This document shows, piece by piece, positions 1-10,172 of a stretch of 64,000 bases of DNA (position 1 is the stretch's first letter; every line of letters begins with the position of its first letter). Below the pieces are notes generated by a model that was not told where the DNA came from, did no database searches, and saw only the letters and a program-made list of their open reading frames with translations. Source of the stretch: JBBDYG01 sp040901765 (GTDB lineage Bacteria; Planctomycetota; Planctomycetia; Pirellulales; Lacipirellulaceae); the NCBI GenBank assembly GCA_040901765.1, contig JBBDYG010000063.1, positions 1-64,000 on the forward strand. Direction: 5' to 3'. The position numbers and the translations under genes are program-made.

Positions 1-62
1 GGGACCATTATCCGGCCCCCGCCGCTGTCCGAAAGTCCTGGGCTATCGCACACCGCCTACTT

Positions 63-84
63 TTTACCAGGTTTGTATGGTAAA
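63..84. promoter_or_regulatory. candidate operator of the DUF104/PIN toxin-antitoxin operon
   Basis: A perfect 7-bp inverted repeat, TTTACCA (63-69) and TGGTAAA (78-84), sits with an 8-nt spacer immediately upstream of the antitoxin ATG at 93. Toxin-antitoxin operons are usually autorepressed through such palindromes close to the start codon, so this is a plausible binding site for the antitoxin or the complex. The regulatory role is inferred from position and symmetry only. Confidence 0.5.
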
Positions 85-92
85 CTTATTGT

Positions 93-356
93 ATGTCTCA
101 AGTATTTCATGCGATTTACGAAGATGGCGTGTTGCGGCCACTGGACCCCGTGCATTTTACCGAGCACGAGCAGGTGTTGTTGGCCGTCCAGAATTCAAAT
201 GGCAACACCGCTCCGAGTGAAGCTGAGTTGGTACAGCGACAGCGAGAATCGCTGGCGAAGTTGCGAGCGGCGATGGATGCGCTTCCATCCGCAGCACCGG
301 TTGATGGCCTCGGCGGTGCCGATCACGACCAGATACTCTATGGCTGGACAAAATGA
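93..356 (+). CDS. DUF104-type antitoxin of a VapBC-like pair
   Basis: An 87-residue protein. Its N-terminal strand-rich segment (MSQVFHAIYEDGVLRPL) matches the DUF104 / AF2212-like antitoxin pattern, in which a short beta motif precedes an acidic helical tail that wraps the toxin. The stop codon overlaps the start of the downstream PIN-domain gene by 4 nt (ATGA at 353-356), the translational coupling typical of toxin-antitoxin operons. It probably neutralises the PIN ribonuclease and may autoregulate through the palindrome at 63-84. The module looks intact, unlike several others in this window. Confidence 0.75.
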   Translation: MSQVFHAIYEDGVLRPLDPVHFTEHEQVLLAVQNSNGNTAPSEAELVQRQRESLAKLRAAMDALPSAAPVDGLGGADHDQILYGWTK

Positions 357-748
357 AGTTTGTGGACACCGGGGCATGGTATGCGTCGTATGTACCTAGT
401 GATCCCGATCACGAGAGAGTAACGGCGCAAATCGACGGTGCCGAAACGCGTCTGGTCACTTCTGATTTTGTGCTTGGCGAATCGCTAACTCTGTTGCGCA
501 CACGCAACGAATATCAACGCGCCGTGTTGCTTGGAAAGAATCTGTTGGGTTGGAATTCGGTCGAGTTGGTTTACCTGACTCCTGACGAGATCGCTCAAGC
601 ATTTATTGTCTTCTCAACTTACCGCGACAAAGAATGGAGCTTCGTTGATTGTTCCAGCTTGATCGTCATGCAGCGACTGAAGATTACCAAGGCCATCTCT
701 TTGGACCATCACTTTCGACAGATGCCTGGAATAACCGTGTATCCCTGA
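353..748 (+). CDS. PIN-domain ribonuclease toxin (VapC-like)
   Basis: A 131-residue PIN-domain protein. The acidic residues expected of the metal-dependent RNase site are visible: D5 in KFVDTGAWY, E43 in LGESL, D99 in SFVDCSS and D118 in SLDHHF. Length is normal for VapC. Family members cleave specific RNAs and arrest growth until bound by the cognate antitoxin, here the overlapping upstream gene. No lesion is seen, so the toxin is probably functional. The RNA target cannot be read from sequence. Confidence 0.85.
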   Translation: MKFVDTGAWYASYVPSDPDHERVTAQIDGAETRLVTSDFVLGESLTLLRTRNEYQRAVLLGKNLLGWNSVELVYLTPDEIAQAFIVFSTYRDKEWSFVDCSSLIVMQRLKITKAISLDHHFRQMPGITVYP

Positions 749-761
749 ACCGAATATCGCA

Positions 762-2300
<1,539 letters not shown>

Positions 2301-2311
2301 AGTGGCTTGTC

Positions 2312-3454
2312 TCAAATTGAACTGTATCTGGTAGCCGCGGTGCAATCGAAATGTTGGCCGAAGCGGTTTTGCAGGAACCGCTGAAAATCGACGTCTTCCT
2401 GCCGCACGAAACCTTGCTTTGCCAGCCCACTTTGCACGTGCAAGTCGAGAACCGCACACAGTCCACTGGCGGTGGTGATTTGGATCGCACTCCAGTTTTC
2501 ACCGGTGATCTCGCCGTGGTAAATCTTGCGGGCGTCGCTCCGTTGAACCAGATCGCCATTGCGATAACCAGTAACGGTGCAGAACGTCACCACGACATCT
2601 TGAAACGTGATGGGCACCGCGCTTTCCAGAATGTCTTTTAGCAGCTCGCGCCGCTCGGACAGGCGCAGCTCGTTGACCAAGAGGATCATGTGATCGCGAT
2701 GGCCGACGTAACGCACCGTCTTGTAGTTAAGCTCGCGAACGCGATCGGCCAAAGTCTCGGCGAGCGTACCTAAGCCGCCGCTAGTGTTGAACGCCTCGTA
2801 CCGCACGCCGTCGAGGGAAAAATGCTCGTGTCCTTCCAGCGGCAGCGCCGATACCCGCTGGCCGTTGTGGATCGCATCGCAGGGATTGCAATACTCGTTA
2901 ATCAAGCCGTCGGTGGACCAAGTGAGATTGTACTTAAGCGAACCCGTGGGAAATTGCGGCAACGCGCCGACGCGCATGTGAACTGTTTCAACCTCGTCGA
3001 AGTACTGCGTAAGATGATTGGCGACAATGGAAATGAAACCGGGCGCAAGGCCGCACTGCGGCATAAAAATCTGGCCGGGCTTCGCTTGATCCGCGATGGC
3101 TCGCACGCGGCGAGTCGTTTCAATGTCTTCGGTCAGATCGAAGTAATTAACGCCCGCCGCGAGCGCCGCCTCGGCAACGAGCGGATTGTGATGAAAACTG
3201 AGCGCGGACAAAACCGTATCGCGGTCTTGCATGGCCCTCTGCAAAGCGTTCTTGTCGTGGGCGTTTAGCTCGATCGTGCGGACGCCAATCCGGCTCGCGA
3301 TCCGATTGAGCGAAGGCTCGTGCAAATCGCCGGCCACGACATCGTAGTCGCCCGAATCGATCAGCAGCCGCGCAATCATCCGGCCGATTTTGCCAGCTCC
3401 CAGCAGCAACACCCGATGCTTCACGGCAGGTCGTCTCCCCAAACTATTTGGCAC
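2312..3454 (-). CDS. saccharopine dehydrogenase-family lysine 6-dehydrogenase-like protein
   Basis: A 380-residue protein with an N-terminal Rossmann motif, LLGAGKIGRMIA (G19-G24), and the saccharopine dehydrogenase-like catalytic region (GLAPGFISIVANHL). It lacks the extra length of fungal bifunctional enzymes and resembles bacterial lysine 6-dehydrogenases, which deaminate the epsilon amino group of L-lysine to give piperideine-6-carboxylate. The ALDH7-like gene 11 nt downstream would oxidise that product. Divergently, about 90 nt away, lies a DUF1338-like gene that could act later in the same pathway. Alternatives are saccharopine or carboxynorspermidine dehydrogenase, but the ALDH neighbour favours lysine dehydrogenase. 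Confidence 0.75.
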   Translation of the reverse strand: MPNSLGRRPAVKHRVLLLGAGKIGRMIARLLIDSGDYDVVAGDLHEPSLNRIASRIGVRTIELNAHDKNALQRAMQDRDTVLSALSFHHNPLVAEAALAAGVNYFDLTEDIETTRRVRAIADQAKPGQIFMPQCGLAPGFISIVANHLTQYFDEVETVHMRVGALPQFPTGSLKYNLTWSTDGLINEYCNPCDAIHNGQRVSALPLEGHEHFSLDGVRYEAFNTSGGLGTLAETLADRVRELNYKTVRYVGHRDHMILLVNELRLSERRELLKDILESAVPITFQDVVVTFCTVTGYRNGDLVQRSDARKIYHGEITGENWSAIQITTASGLCAVLDLHVQSGLAKQGFVRQEDVDFQRFLQNRFGQHFDCTAATRYSSI

Positions 3455-3470
3455 AGGTAGAATGATTTGT

Positions 3471-3528
3471 GTAGGTCAGCCTTTCTTGGCTGACATACCC
3501 TTGAGTGTCAGCCTGGAGGCCGACCTAC
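3471..3528. repeat. palindromic repeat, GTAGGTCAGSC family
   Basis: Left arm GTAGGTCAGCC and right arm GGCCGACCTAC enclose a second nested pair (GGCTGACA / TGTCAGCC), giving a compound hairpin between two divergent genes. Related copies occur at 18276-18339, 42782-42810 and 44394-44457, and a similar arrangement at 47164-47226. Its position just upstream of the ATG at 3546 argues against translation starting further upstream. Confidence 0.7.
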
Positions 3529-3545
3529 TAATAGGATACGTCCTG

Positions 3546-4931
3546 ATGTCAACTCTCGCGACTCCAACCGCACCCAGTGAGTTCCAATGGCATCCGCAGC
3601 CGGAGGCGGCGGCGCTAGTAGAACGGTTGCTTTCGGAATACGTCGCAAAGCATGCGCGAATTCGCGACCTGAAAACGCAAATGCACGACCTAACCGGTAC
3701 TCGGCTGGTCGATTGGGTAGACCACTTCGTTGTGCAGCCGAGCGATACGTTTCCGAGCGAAGCGTTGGGCGTCGGATACGAAATCGGCACGGACCTCGAC
3801 ACTACGGTCTGGCGGCACTCGGCGGGCATGTTTCCGCCGCTGGTCGTGGCCGACAAGCGAATGCACGGTGGGCTGACCACCGGCGTGGCGATCAAAGTCG
3901 AGGATGTCAACAGCTTTTTGGCAAAACACGCTCTCGCCCACAACGCATTGCCGATGGGCGCCCCCGGCGGGCAGTTGCGAATCGCTCTCATTGCGGCGAC
4001 GAATGACGTGGGGTTATGGATTGTCGAGCGACACGGCTTCACGGGTTTCACCCCGCCCACGGTGATGCCGGATCAGATCGCCGCGGCGGCACAGCACTTC
4101 CAGCGGTTCACGAATCGCGAACGAAGTTTCGATTTTCCGGCGGAAGGTTTCGCCAACGTTCGACGACTTATTCAAGCGGCACAAGCCGACATCGGCGTCG
4201 ATTGGGCCACCGACTTGTTCTTTGCGGCAGAACGGGCGTACTGGCAAGCTCGCAACCGCGCGGGTCAATCGCAATATGCGCGACAGCAGCGGCTGGGACT
4301 CGGCTGGGCCAATCACGATCATCACACGTACCGCTCGAGCCGCGAGTGTTTTAAAGACTTGATTGAAACGCTTGAGTCGCTGGGCTTTGAGTGCCGCGAG
4401 CGGTTTTATGCGGGCCGTGAAGCGGGCTGGGGCGCGCAAGTCCTGGAACAGCACGGCTGCGGGTTGTGTGTGTTTGCGGATGTCGATCTTTCCCCCGAAG
4501 AAGTGGCGGGCGACTTCGCCCACCAACCGCTACGCGAACGCGACGAACTTGGCACCGTTGGGTTGTGGTGCGCCCTGCATGGTGAAGCATTTCTGGAAGC
4601 GGGGATGCACCATTTGGAAGCGCAGTTCGATTTTGACTCGGCCCGCGAGCAACTGCAGAGTGCGGCGGTGCATTCCATGGACCCGTTCACGAATTTTCCG
4701 TTTCTGCGGCAAGCGTTCACGGTCGGAGAGGTCTGGCCGGTCGAGCCGGCGCGAATCGAACTCCTATTGGCCGCCGGCAGGATCACTCCCGAACAAGCCG
4801 ATAAATTCCGCCGCGAGGGGGCGCTCGGTTCTCACCTGGAAGTGCTCGAGCGCAACGATGGCTATAAAGGTTTTAACCAAACGGGCATCAGCGACATCAT
4901 CCACCGCACCGATCCACGACGGGGCGCTTGA
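3546..4931 (+). CDS. DUF1338 / 2-oxoadipate dioxygenase-decarboxylase (HglS)-like protein
   Basis: A 461-residue protein, close to the length of bacterial HglS/YdcJ. The central part carries a vicinal-oxygen-chelate-like pattern: HDHHTYRSS (H259/H260, R263), then LGF and a strand ending in CVFADVDL, then a second His pair at MHHLEAQF (H355/H356). The end, GSHLEVLERNDGYKGFNQ to SDIIHRTD, mirrors the family's C-terminal Glu-bearing segment followed by a Gly-Phe-Asn motif and a terminal 'IF/H-x-T' element. HglS converts 2-oxoadipate to 2-hydroxyglutarate in lysine catabolism. It is divergent from the lysine dehydrogenase/ALDH7 operon, which supports that role. The match was made by eye; the N-terminal ~240 residues are less clear. 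Confidence 0.6.
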   Translation: MSTLATPTAPSEFQWHPQPEAAALVERLLSEYVAKHARIRDLKTQMHDLTGTRLVDWVDHFVVQPSDTFPSEALGVGYEIGTDLDTTVWRHSAGMFPPLVVADKRMHGGLTTGVAIKVEDVNSFLAKHALAHNALPMGAPGGQLRIALIAATNDVGLWIVERHGFTGFTPPTVMPDQIAAAAQHFQRFTNRERSFDFPAEGFANVRRLIQAAQADIGVDWATDLFFAAERAYWQARNRAGQSQYARQQRLGLGWANHDHHTYRSSRECFKDLIETLESLGFECRERFYAGREAGWGAQVLEQHGCGLCVFADVDLSPEEVAGDFAHQPLRERDELGTVGLWCALHGEAFLEAGMHHLEAQFDFDSAREQLQSAAVHSMDPFTNFPFLRQAFTVGEVWPVEPARIELLLAAGRITPEQADKFRREGALGSHLEVLERNDGYKGFNQTGISDIIHRTDPRRGA

Positions 4932-5006
4932 GCGATTTTTTGTTTTGAATCACGAAAACACGACAGGACGAATGGCGAGACGCCGTGAACGATGCTATTG
5001 ATAGGC

Positions 5007-5080
5007 TGAACAGAAGGTCGCAAAGGGCGCAAAGAAAGAAATGAAAAGCATTCTTTGCGCCCTTTGCGACCTTCTGTTCA
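5007..5080. repeat. perfect 30-nt inverted repeat hairpin
   Basis: Positions 5007-5036 and 5051-5080 are exact reverse complements (core AGGTCGCAAAGGGCGCAAAG) separated by a 14-nt loop. It lies between two co-oriented genes. A degenerate relative is at 46304-46433. The structure would form a very stable RNA hairpin and may act as a terminator or be a miniature mobile element. There is no T-run directly after the stem, so a simple rho-independent terminator is not clear. Confidence 0.85.
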
Positions 5081-5180
5081 AATTTGTATTTATTAATCAG
5101 TAAGTGCGACGCATCGGTTCGATCTTTCGTATTCTCGCCGTTTTGCGATTCACCCAGAGGAACGGATTGCCAACTAGCAA

Positions 5181-6440
5181 ATGTCAGAACCCTGTGCCAG
5201 TTGGGAAGTCATCGTCCTAGGCGCGGGCGCTGCGGGGCTGTTGGCGGCGACTCGGGCGGCCGAACTCGGGCGGCGGGTGCTGCTTGTCGAGAAGAATGCT
5301 CGACCGGGCGTGAAGATTCTCATGTCTGGCGGAACGCGCTGCAACCTTACCCATGCGACGGATGCCCGTGGAATTGTGGAAGCCTTTGGCGCGCAGGGGC
5401 CGTTTCTGCATTCGGCGCTGTCCGCACTTGGGCCGGACGAGTTGGTTCAGCTTGTCGAAGCCGAAGGGGTCGCCACGAAGATTGAGAGCACCGGCAAGAT
5501 ATTTCCCGTGAGCAACAAAGCAACCGATGTGCTGCGCGCCCTGCTCAATCGGTTTGATCGATCGGGCGCGAAGCTTGCGCTCGACGAACCGGTCGAAGCG
5601 ATCGAACGGCAGGACGACGGGTTTCGCGTTCGGACAAGGAAACGCGAGCTTGTCGTCGAGAAAGTCATTCTCGCTACAGGCGGGCAGTCGTATCCCGGCA
5701 GCGGCACGACCGGCGACGGTTACGCTTGGGCTAGGTCGCTAGGCCACACGGTAATTCCGCCGCGGCCGGCGCTCGCGCCTCTTACAACGCACGTTGAGTG
5801 GGTGATGCAACTCCGCGGAGTTACAGTGCCCGATGTGCAGATCCAACTACTCCCGCGCGATCAGCCGATTTCGATGAAGCAACGGCCGCTCGCTGCGCGG
5901 CGCGGCTCGCTGCTTTTCACGCACTTCGGGCTTTCAGGCCCCGTCGCAATGGATGTTAGCGGAACCGTGACCGCTCAAGCGACGGGGGCGAAGCTTGACC
6001 TGCTCTGCGATTTTCTACCCACGGCCACAGCTGACGAGATCGTCGAGCGGATGCGGAACTCCGCCGCACAGGATGGCAAGCGCCAAGCTACATCCGCGAT
6101 CGCGTCGGAGCTTCCGCGGCGGCTCGTCGAAGCGCTGCTGCTGCAATCGGAAGTTCCTGGCGACCGCCGTTTAGCGGAGCTATCCCGCACCGAGCGCGAA
6201 GCGCTTGTTAACGCGGTTAAGCGGCAGCATATCCCTATCAGCGGCACGCTGGGGTTCAAAAAGGCCGAGGTCACCGCCGGTGGCGTCGCCCTCGATGAGG
6301 TTGATTCCCGCACGATGGAGAGCAAAATCGTGCCCAATCTATTCCTCGCCGGCGAAATTCTGGACCTCGACGGACCCATCGGCGGCTACAATTTCCAATC
6401 CGCTTTCAGCACCGGGTGGCTGGCGGGGTCGAAAGTGTAG
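5181..6440 (+). CDS. HI0933-family NAD(P)/FAD-dependent flavoprotein (BaiN-like)
   Basis: A 419-residue flavoprotein. The N-terminal dinucleotide fold VLGAGAAGLLAATRA, the family signature ILMSGGTRCNLTH, the mid-protein LATGGQSYPGSGTTGDGY and the C-terminal FLAGEILDLDGPIGGYN are all characteristic of the HI0933/BaiN group of oxidoreductases. Members are soluble two-domain FAD proteins whose physiological substrates are mostly unknown; one gut homologue acts in bile-acid reduction. No pathway partner is adjacent, so no substrate is proposed here. The upstream gap of about 250 bp holds only the perfect inverted repeat at 5007-5080. Confidence 0.9.
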   Translation: MSEPCASWEVIVLGAGAAGLLAATRAAELGRRVLLVEKNARPGVKILMSGGTRCNLTHATDARGIVEAFGAQGPFLHSALSALGPDELVQLVEAEGVATKIESTGKIFPVSNKATDVLRALLNRFDRSGAKLALDEPVEAIERQDDGFRVRTRKRELVVEKVILATGGQSYPGSGTTGDGYAWARSLGHTVIPPRPALAPLTTHVEWVMQLRGVTVPDVQIQLLPRDQPISMKQRPLAARRGSLLFTHFGLSGPVAMDVSGTVTAQATGAKLDLLCDFLPTATADEIVERMRNSAAQDGKRQATSAIASELPRRLVEALLLQSEVPGDRRLAELSRTEREALVNAVKRQHIPISGTLGFKKAEVTAGGVALDEVDSRTMESKIVPNLFLAGEILDLDGPIGGYNFQSAFSTGWLAGSKV

Positions 6441-6552
6441 GGGGGAGGTCGGAGGTCAGACAGGACGGATTATTGCGCTGCGAACCTTGGTGCTTGCAGA
6501 ACCGTCTGCTTGAAAATCGGGTTGGGGCGGGGCGATGCCGGAGGAGTCTTCC

Positions 6553-7959
6553 ATGAACGGAATCAACGCGATTGACGACAGCGAGACCTCGTGGTGGCGG
6601 CGGCCAGCGGGCGGACGGGAGGTGTTGCAGATTGCGCTACCCATGGTGGTCTCCAGTCTCTCGTGGACGATCATGACGTTCGCCGACCGGATGATGCTCA
6701 AGTGGGACTCCGGCATCGCTATGTCGGCGGCGTTCACGGCCGGAATGGTTTGGTTCGCGGTGCTTTGTTTACCGCTCGGCGTGTGTTCTTACGTCAACAC
6801 GTTCGTTTCGCAGTATTACGGCGACGGCCAGAACGACAAGATTGGCCCCTCGACCTGGCAAGGGATTTGGTTTGCTGTGCTGTGCGGGCCGCTCATGCTG
6901 GCGGCGATTCCGCTGGCACCCGCGATTTTCGGAGCGGCGGGTCACACGGCCGAAATGACCGACTTGGAGGGCCGCTACTTCCAAATCTTGTGCTGGGGCG
7001 CGCCGGCTCTGCTGATCGCGCAGGCCGCGTCGGCGTTCTACGCGGGGCGCGGGCAGACGGTGGTCATGATGTGGGTCGATTCGGCTTATGCCGGATTGAA
7101 TCTGGTGCTCGATTACTTGTGGATTTTTGGCTTCGGCGGTTTTCCCGCTTGGGGAATCGATGGGGCGGCGTGGGCGACGGTCGTCTCTCTGTGGCTGAAA
7201 GCGATCACCTATATCCTGCTGATTCTTCAGCGCGATCATCGACACCGGTTCGCAACGTTAAGTGGCATGCGCTTCGACCGCGTTCTGTTCAACCGATTGA
7301 TTTATTTCGGCGGTCCGAGTGGCGCACAGATGCTGCTCGACATCACCGGCTTCACGGTATTCACATTGCTCGTCGCGCGGCTAGGCGCCGTTGAAGCGGA
7401 GGCCACGTCGATGGCCTTCAGCATCAGCACGCTGGCGTTCATGCCCGTGTACGGGTTGGGGCTGGCCACTGGCGTGTTGGTCGGCCAACACTTAGGGCAA
7501 GACCGCGACGACCTTGCCGCCCGAGCCACTTGGACAACGCTCGGGATTTCCCTCGGCTACATGGTCCTCATTTCGGCGGCGTATGTGTTGATGCCAAATG
7601 TATTTCTGTTCGGCTTTTTTCTGGACGAAGCCCCGACTGCTGCGGAAAACGAGGCGGTACGTTTGCTCGGACAGCGACTATTGATCTATGTCGCGGCGTA
7701 CAACCTTTTCGACGCTGCCGCCATCGTCTTTGTGAATGCCATCAAAGGGGCGGGAGACACGGTGTTCGTCCTCGGTGTGAGCGTGGTGATGGCAACGCTG
7801 CTGGCGGCCGCAAGCTGGATCGGCATTGAAAAATACAATGTCGACATTCACGGCTGTTGGGGCATTTTAACGGTCTGGATTTGGCTGTTTGGAATGACCT
7901 TTTTCTTGCGGTTTGTGCAGGGAAAATGGCGTAAGATGCGCGTCATAGAGCAGATGTAA
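6553..7959 (+). CDS. MATE-family multidrug/toxin efflux transporter
   Basis: A 468-residue inner-membrane protein with about twelve hydrophobic segments in the MATE two-bundle arrangement. The N-terminal half begins with EVLQIALPMVVSSLSWTIM and the second half with FGGPSGAQMLLDITGF, the expected internal repeat. MATE proteins export cationic drugs or metabolites in exchange for Na+ or H+. The ATG at 6553 is preferred over one at 6535 because GGAGGAG lies at 6540-6546, a good ribosome-binding distance. A bidirectional terminator-like hairpin follows at 7989-8022. Substrate unknown. Confidence 0.9.
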   Translation: MNGINAIDDSETSWWRRPAGGREVLQIALPMVVSSLSWTIMTFADRMMLKWDSGIAMSAAFTAGMVWFAVLCLPLGVCSYVNTFVSQYYGDGQNDKIGPSTWQGIWFAVLCGPLMLAAIPLAPAIFGAAGHTAEMTDLEGRYFQILCWGAPALLIAQAASAFYAGRGQTVVMMWVDSAYAGLNLVLDYLWIFGFGGFPAWGIDGAAWATVVSLWLKAITYILLILQRDHRHRFATLSGMRFDRVLFNRLIYFGGPSGAQMLLDITGFTVFTLLVARLGAVEAEATSMAFSISTLAFMPVYGLGLATGVLVGQHLGQDRDDLAARATWTTLGISLGYMVLISAAYVLMPNVFLFGFFLDEAPTAAENEAVRLLGQRLLIYVAAYNLFDAAAIVFVNAIKGAGDTVFVLGVSVVMATLLAAASWIGIEKYNVDIHGCWGILTVWIWLFGMTFFLRFVQGKWRKMRVIEQM

Positions 7960-7988
7960 TTCAGCCGACGCGAGGCTAGCGCATGGAA

Positions 7989-8022
7989 AAGCCCGTGTTG
8001 CTGTGAACAGCAACCCGGGCTT
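7989..8022. terminator. bidirectional terminator between convergent genes
   Basis: AAGCCCG-T-GTTGCTG pairs with CAGCAAC-C-CGGGCTT around a TGAA loop, leaving one T/C mismatch in a 15-bp stem. It lies in the 87-nt gap between the convergent MATE gene and the exported-protein gene at 8047-9069. On the minus strand the stem is followed by TTTTCC, the better terminator tail; on the plus strand it is followed by TTAGTATTT. Confidence 0.8.
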
Positions 8023-8046
8023 AGTATTTGCGTACAGCAATTCTAT

Positions 8047-9069
8047 TTACTTCCCGGCGCTCGTCCAACCCTGCGCATCGCGCGCCACGTCGGCGGCCGT
8101 GGGCTTCGCCTTCGGAGAAGACGAAACTTTCTGCGACGTCGGCTGCCCAACCGCGGCCCTGGAATGGTAGACGGCATTCCAGACCGGCACGTTGGGCCGT
8201 TGGGTTACCCGGCCGGCCGGGTCGTACAATTCGGGCGGTTGGAACATCGTGGAAGGCGGGGTATCGGTTTCGACCGCTGGGGCCTCAGATTCAGTTGACT
8301 TTTCTTCGAGGACACTGTCCTCGAGGGGCTTTTGGACCTCTCGCTGCTCGTCAACCGGCTCGCCTGGGGGTATCGTCGGCGGCTGCGCAGCGCCGTTAGG
8401 AACCGCGGGAGTCGGAGTGTTGGGTGGTGCAACGTACGTGGAAGTCGCACTTGTCGCGCATCCCGCACAGCCGGTAACGCTCGTCTCGTAAGTGGCCGGG
8501 GCCACGTAGGAACCGCCGGCGCACGTGGAGCAGCCATCGGCGACGGCCTGCATCACGACTGGTCGCGAACATCCGCATGGATCGGCACAACAGGTTGCAC
8601 ACGGCGACACCGGTGAAGCCACCACTGTGGTTGCGTACCCGGCGCTATAGCCTAGCGGATAGGCTGGCCGGTACGCCGCGGTGTAGGTCGGTGCGTACGA
8701 TGCTCCATAATAGCTCGGTGGGTACGTGGGCGTGTAGGCGGCAGCATACGCCGTCGCATACGTTGGTGCATACGCGGTCGCGTAAGTCGGGGCATACGAA
8801 GTCGCATAGGTCGGCGCGTAGGCCGCCGAACGGGACCAACGATTCATGCGCCACCGATCGAGCACGGCACCTGGATACCAACCGGTGGTGGGGCGGTAGG
8901 TTTGATAAACGACCGGCGCGGGGGCATAAGCTGCCGTATACGCCGGTGCGTAAGCGACGGCGGCTGGCGTTGCGCAAGTGGTACACTGTGCCGCGGCGGG
9001 ATCAGCACTTACCGCGAGTGCCAATGTTCCACCCAGGATCAGTCCGCCAAAGAGACGTGTGTAAATCAT
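8047..9069 (-). CDS. exported low-complexity protein with Tyr-Ala-Pro-Thr repeats
   Basis: A 340-residue secreted protein of unknown function. Residues 1-28 form a signal peptide ending in ADPAAAQC. Residues ~35-150 are built of degenerate YAPTYATA units rich in Tyr, Ala and Pro. Residues ~157-205 hold Cys pairs (CATCCADPCGCS, CSTCAGG, CAGCATS). The C-terminal part is a charged Pro/Glu linker. The ATG at 9067-9069 is chosen because it begins the signal peptide; the reading frame is open further upstream but without signal character. Similar Tyr- and Cys-rich exported proteins are common in planctomycetes and may belong to the cell surface, which is inference. It is likely monocistronic, closed by the hairpin at 7989-8022. 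Confidence 0.75.
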   Translation of the reverse strand: MIYTRLFGGLILGGTLALAVSADPAAAQCTTCATPAAVAYAPAYTAAYAPAPVVYQTYRPTTGWYPGAVLDRWRMNRWSRSAAYAPTYATSYAPTYATAYAPTYATAYAAAYTPTYPPSYYGASYAPTYTAAYRPAYPLGYSAGYATTVVASPVSPCATCCADPCGCSRPVVMQAVADGCSTCAGGSYVAPATYETSVTGCAGCATSATSTYVAPPNTPTPAVPNGAAQPPTIPPGEPVDEQREVQKPLEDSVLEEKSTESEAPAVETDTPPSTMFQPPELYDPAGRVTQRPNVPVWNAVYHSRAAVGQPTSQKVSSSPKAKPTAADVARDAQGWTSAGK

Positions 9070-9536
9070 GATTTCACTCACTTGATTGAAGAGCGCAAAC
9101 TTAGTCTTACTTACTTCTAATCTGCCGACCGGTCGGTTGGCAACGGTTGTCGCGGGCGCGGGCCAAATTTGGTAGCAAATTCTACTTGGGCAATTTGCAA
9201 CGGCTAACGAAGAACTCATGCCAAAACGTCTACTCCTTTGGTTCACCTGCGAGCTGGCAAAGTAGCCGAGGCACTCGGAGTTCAACTTATCCATGAGCGA
9301 AAAACATGCCGAGTCTGGCGACTCGGCGAAGTAAATATCCTGGCAGGCGTCTCGAATGGTTCTCCCGGCCGTTGTATGACCAGTTTACTCTAGCGCGGGC
9401 CGCGAGTGGGGCCATGTGGCGAGGAATCAACATCGGTATGCCGATGGCATCCAACCCCTGACCCGATGCGGAGTTACGGTGTGCCAAAGCATCAAACTGT
9501 ACGGCCCCGGCAGCACTTGACAGAGCTTTCCCGACT
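9070..9536. other. 467-bp intergenic region
   Basis: No convincing gene. It should contain the promoter of the exported-protein gene at 8047-9069. A perfect 12-bp palindrome CCGACCGGTCGG is at 9125-9136, about 55 nt upstream of that gene's start, and could be a regulator site (inference). A strong minus-strand terminator is at 9308-9327. Confidence 0.5.
9308..9327 (-). terminator. rho-independent terminator of the DUF3592/arrestin/ATPase operon
   Basis: GCCGAGTC (9308-9315) and GACTCGGC (9320-9327) form a perfect 8-bp stem with a 4-nt loop. Read on the minus strand, the stem is followed by ATGTTTTTCGC, a U-run. It lies about 210 nt downstream of the ATPase gene that ends the minus-strand operon. 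Confidence 0.7.
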
Positions 9537-10172
9537 TCACGGCCGCTGTCTCACTTTCACCGGTTGTCGGCGATTCCGTTCGTATTGGTCGTAGAGGTCA
9601 AACCAAACCTCACGGAGATTGCCGCCGTGCCGAAAGAAACTCACGGAGGCAGCGTGGTCATTGACCAGCGGCTCGGACCCGCCCTGGAGCTTGTGCATCA
9701 AGTGCGTCATCAACGCGGCACTTGGAACGGGCGTCAACAGGGTCATGAGCCGAACAGCGGGAGAATGCGTGGTTATCAGCAAGCCGCGGCCGCAAAGCCA
9801 GCAGTGCCAGCTTAACTTGAGTCGTTCCAGATAGGACAACTGCTCGTAGCCATCGACAATGAATACAAGCTTGCCTCCGAGATTGTGCGATTTGAGAAAA
9901 CCGACCGGCAGCCGTCGCTGTCCATCGTGCAGTGCGACCGCTCGCGTGCAGATTTCCCGGCGGTGCAGTTCCGGCAGCAGCGCCGCAATCAGGGTCGATT
10001 TTCCGACGCCGTGAGGGCCGACAATTTGACCGCGCCAGTGGTGACGGCTCAGTTGGTTTACTAGCGATTCGGCGGACACTCCAGCGGGAAAGCAAAACTC
10101 GAGCACCCCAGGCCGCGTTCGATGCGAAGCGAATGGGTTGCCGTCGAGCGATGCTTGAGTTCGATCGGTCAT
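9537..10172 (-). CDS. P-loop ATPase, last gene of a DUF3592/arrestin-like operon
   Basis: A 211-residue predicted ATPase. Walker A is GPHGVGKST (52-60), Walker B lies in KLVFIVDGYEQL (101-112), and LLITTHSP (~131-138) resembles a sensor-I strand. It has no transporter signature and no recognised partner domain, so its function is unknown. Its ATG overlaps the stop of the upstream arrestin-like gene (ATGA, 10169-10172), so the two are translationally coupled. The full set DUF3592 membrane protein, arrestin-like protein, ATPase suggests a membrane-associated sorting or assembly complex, which is inference from domains only. Confidence 0.7.
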   Translation of the reverse strand: MTDRTQASLDGNPFASHRTRPGVLEFCFPAGVSAESLVNQLSRHHWRGQIVGPHGVGKSTLIAALLPELHRREICTRAVALHDGQRRLPVGFLKSHNLGGKLVFIVDGYEQLSYLERLKLSWHCWLCGRGLLITTHSPAVRLMTLLTPVPSAALMTHLMHKLQGGSEPLVNDHAASVSFFRHGGNLREVWFDLYDQYERNRRQPVKVRQRP

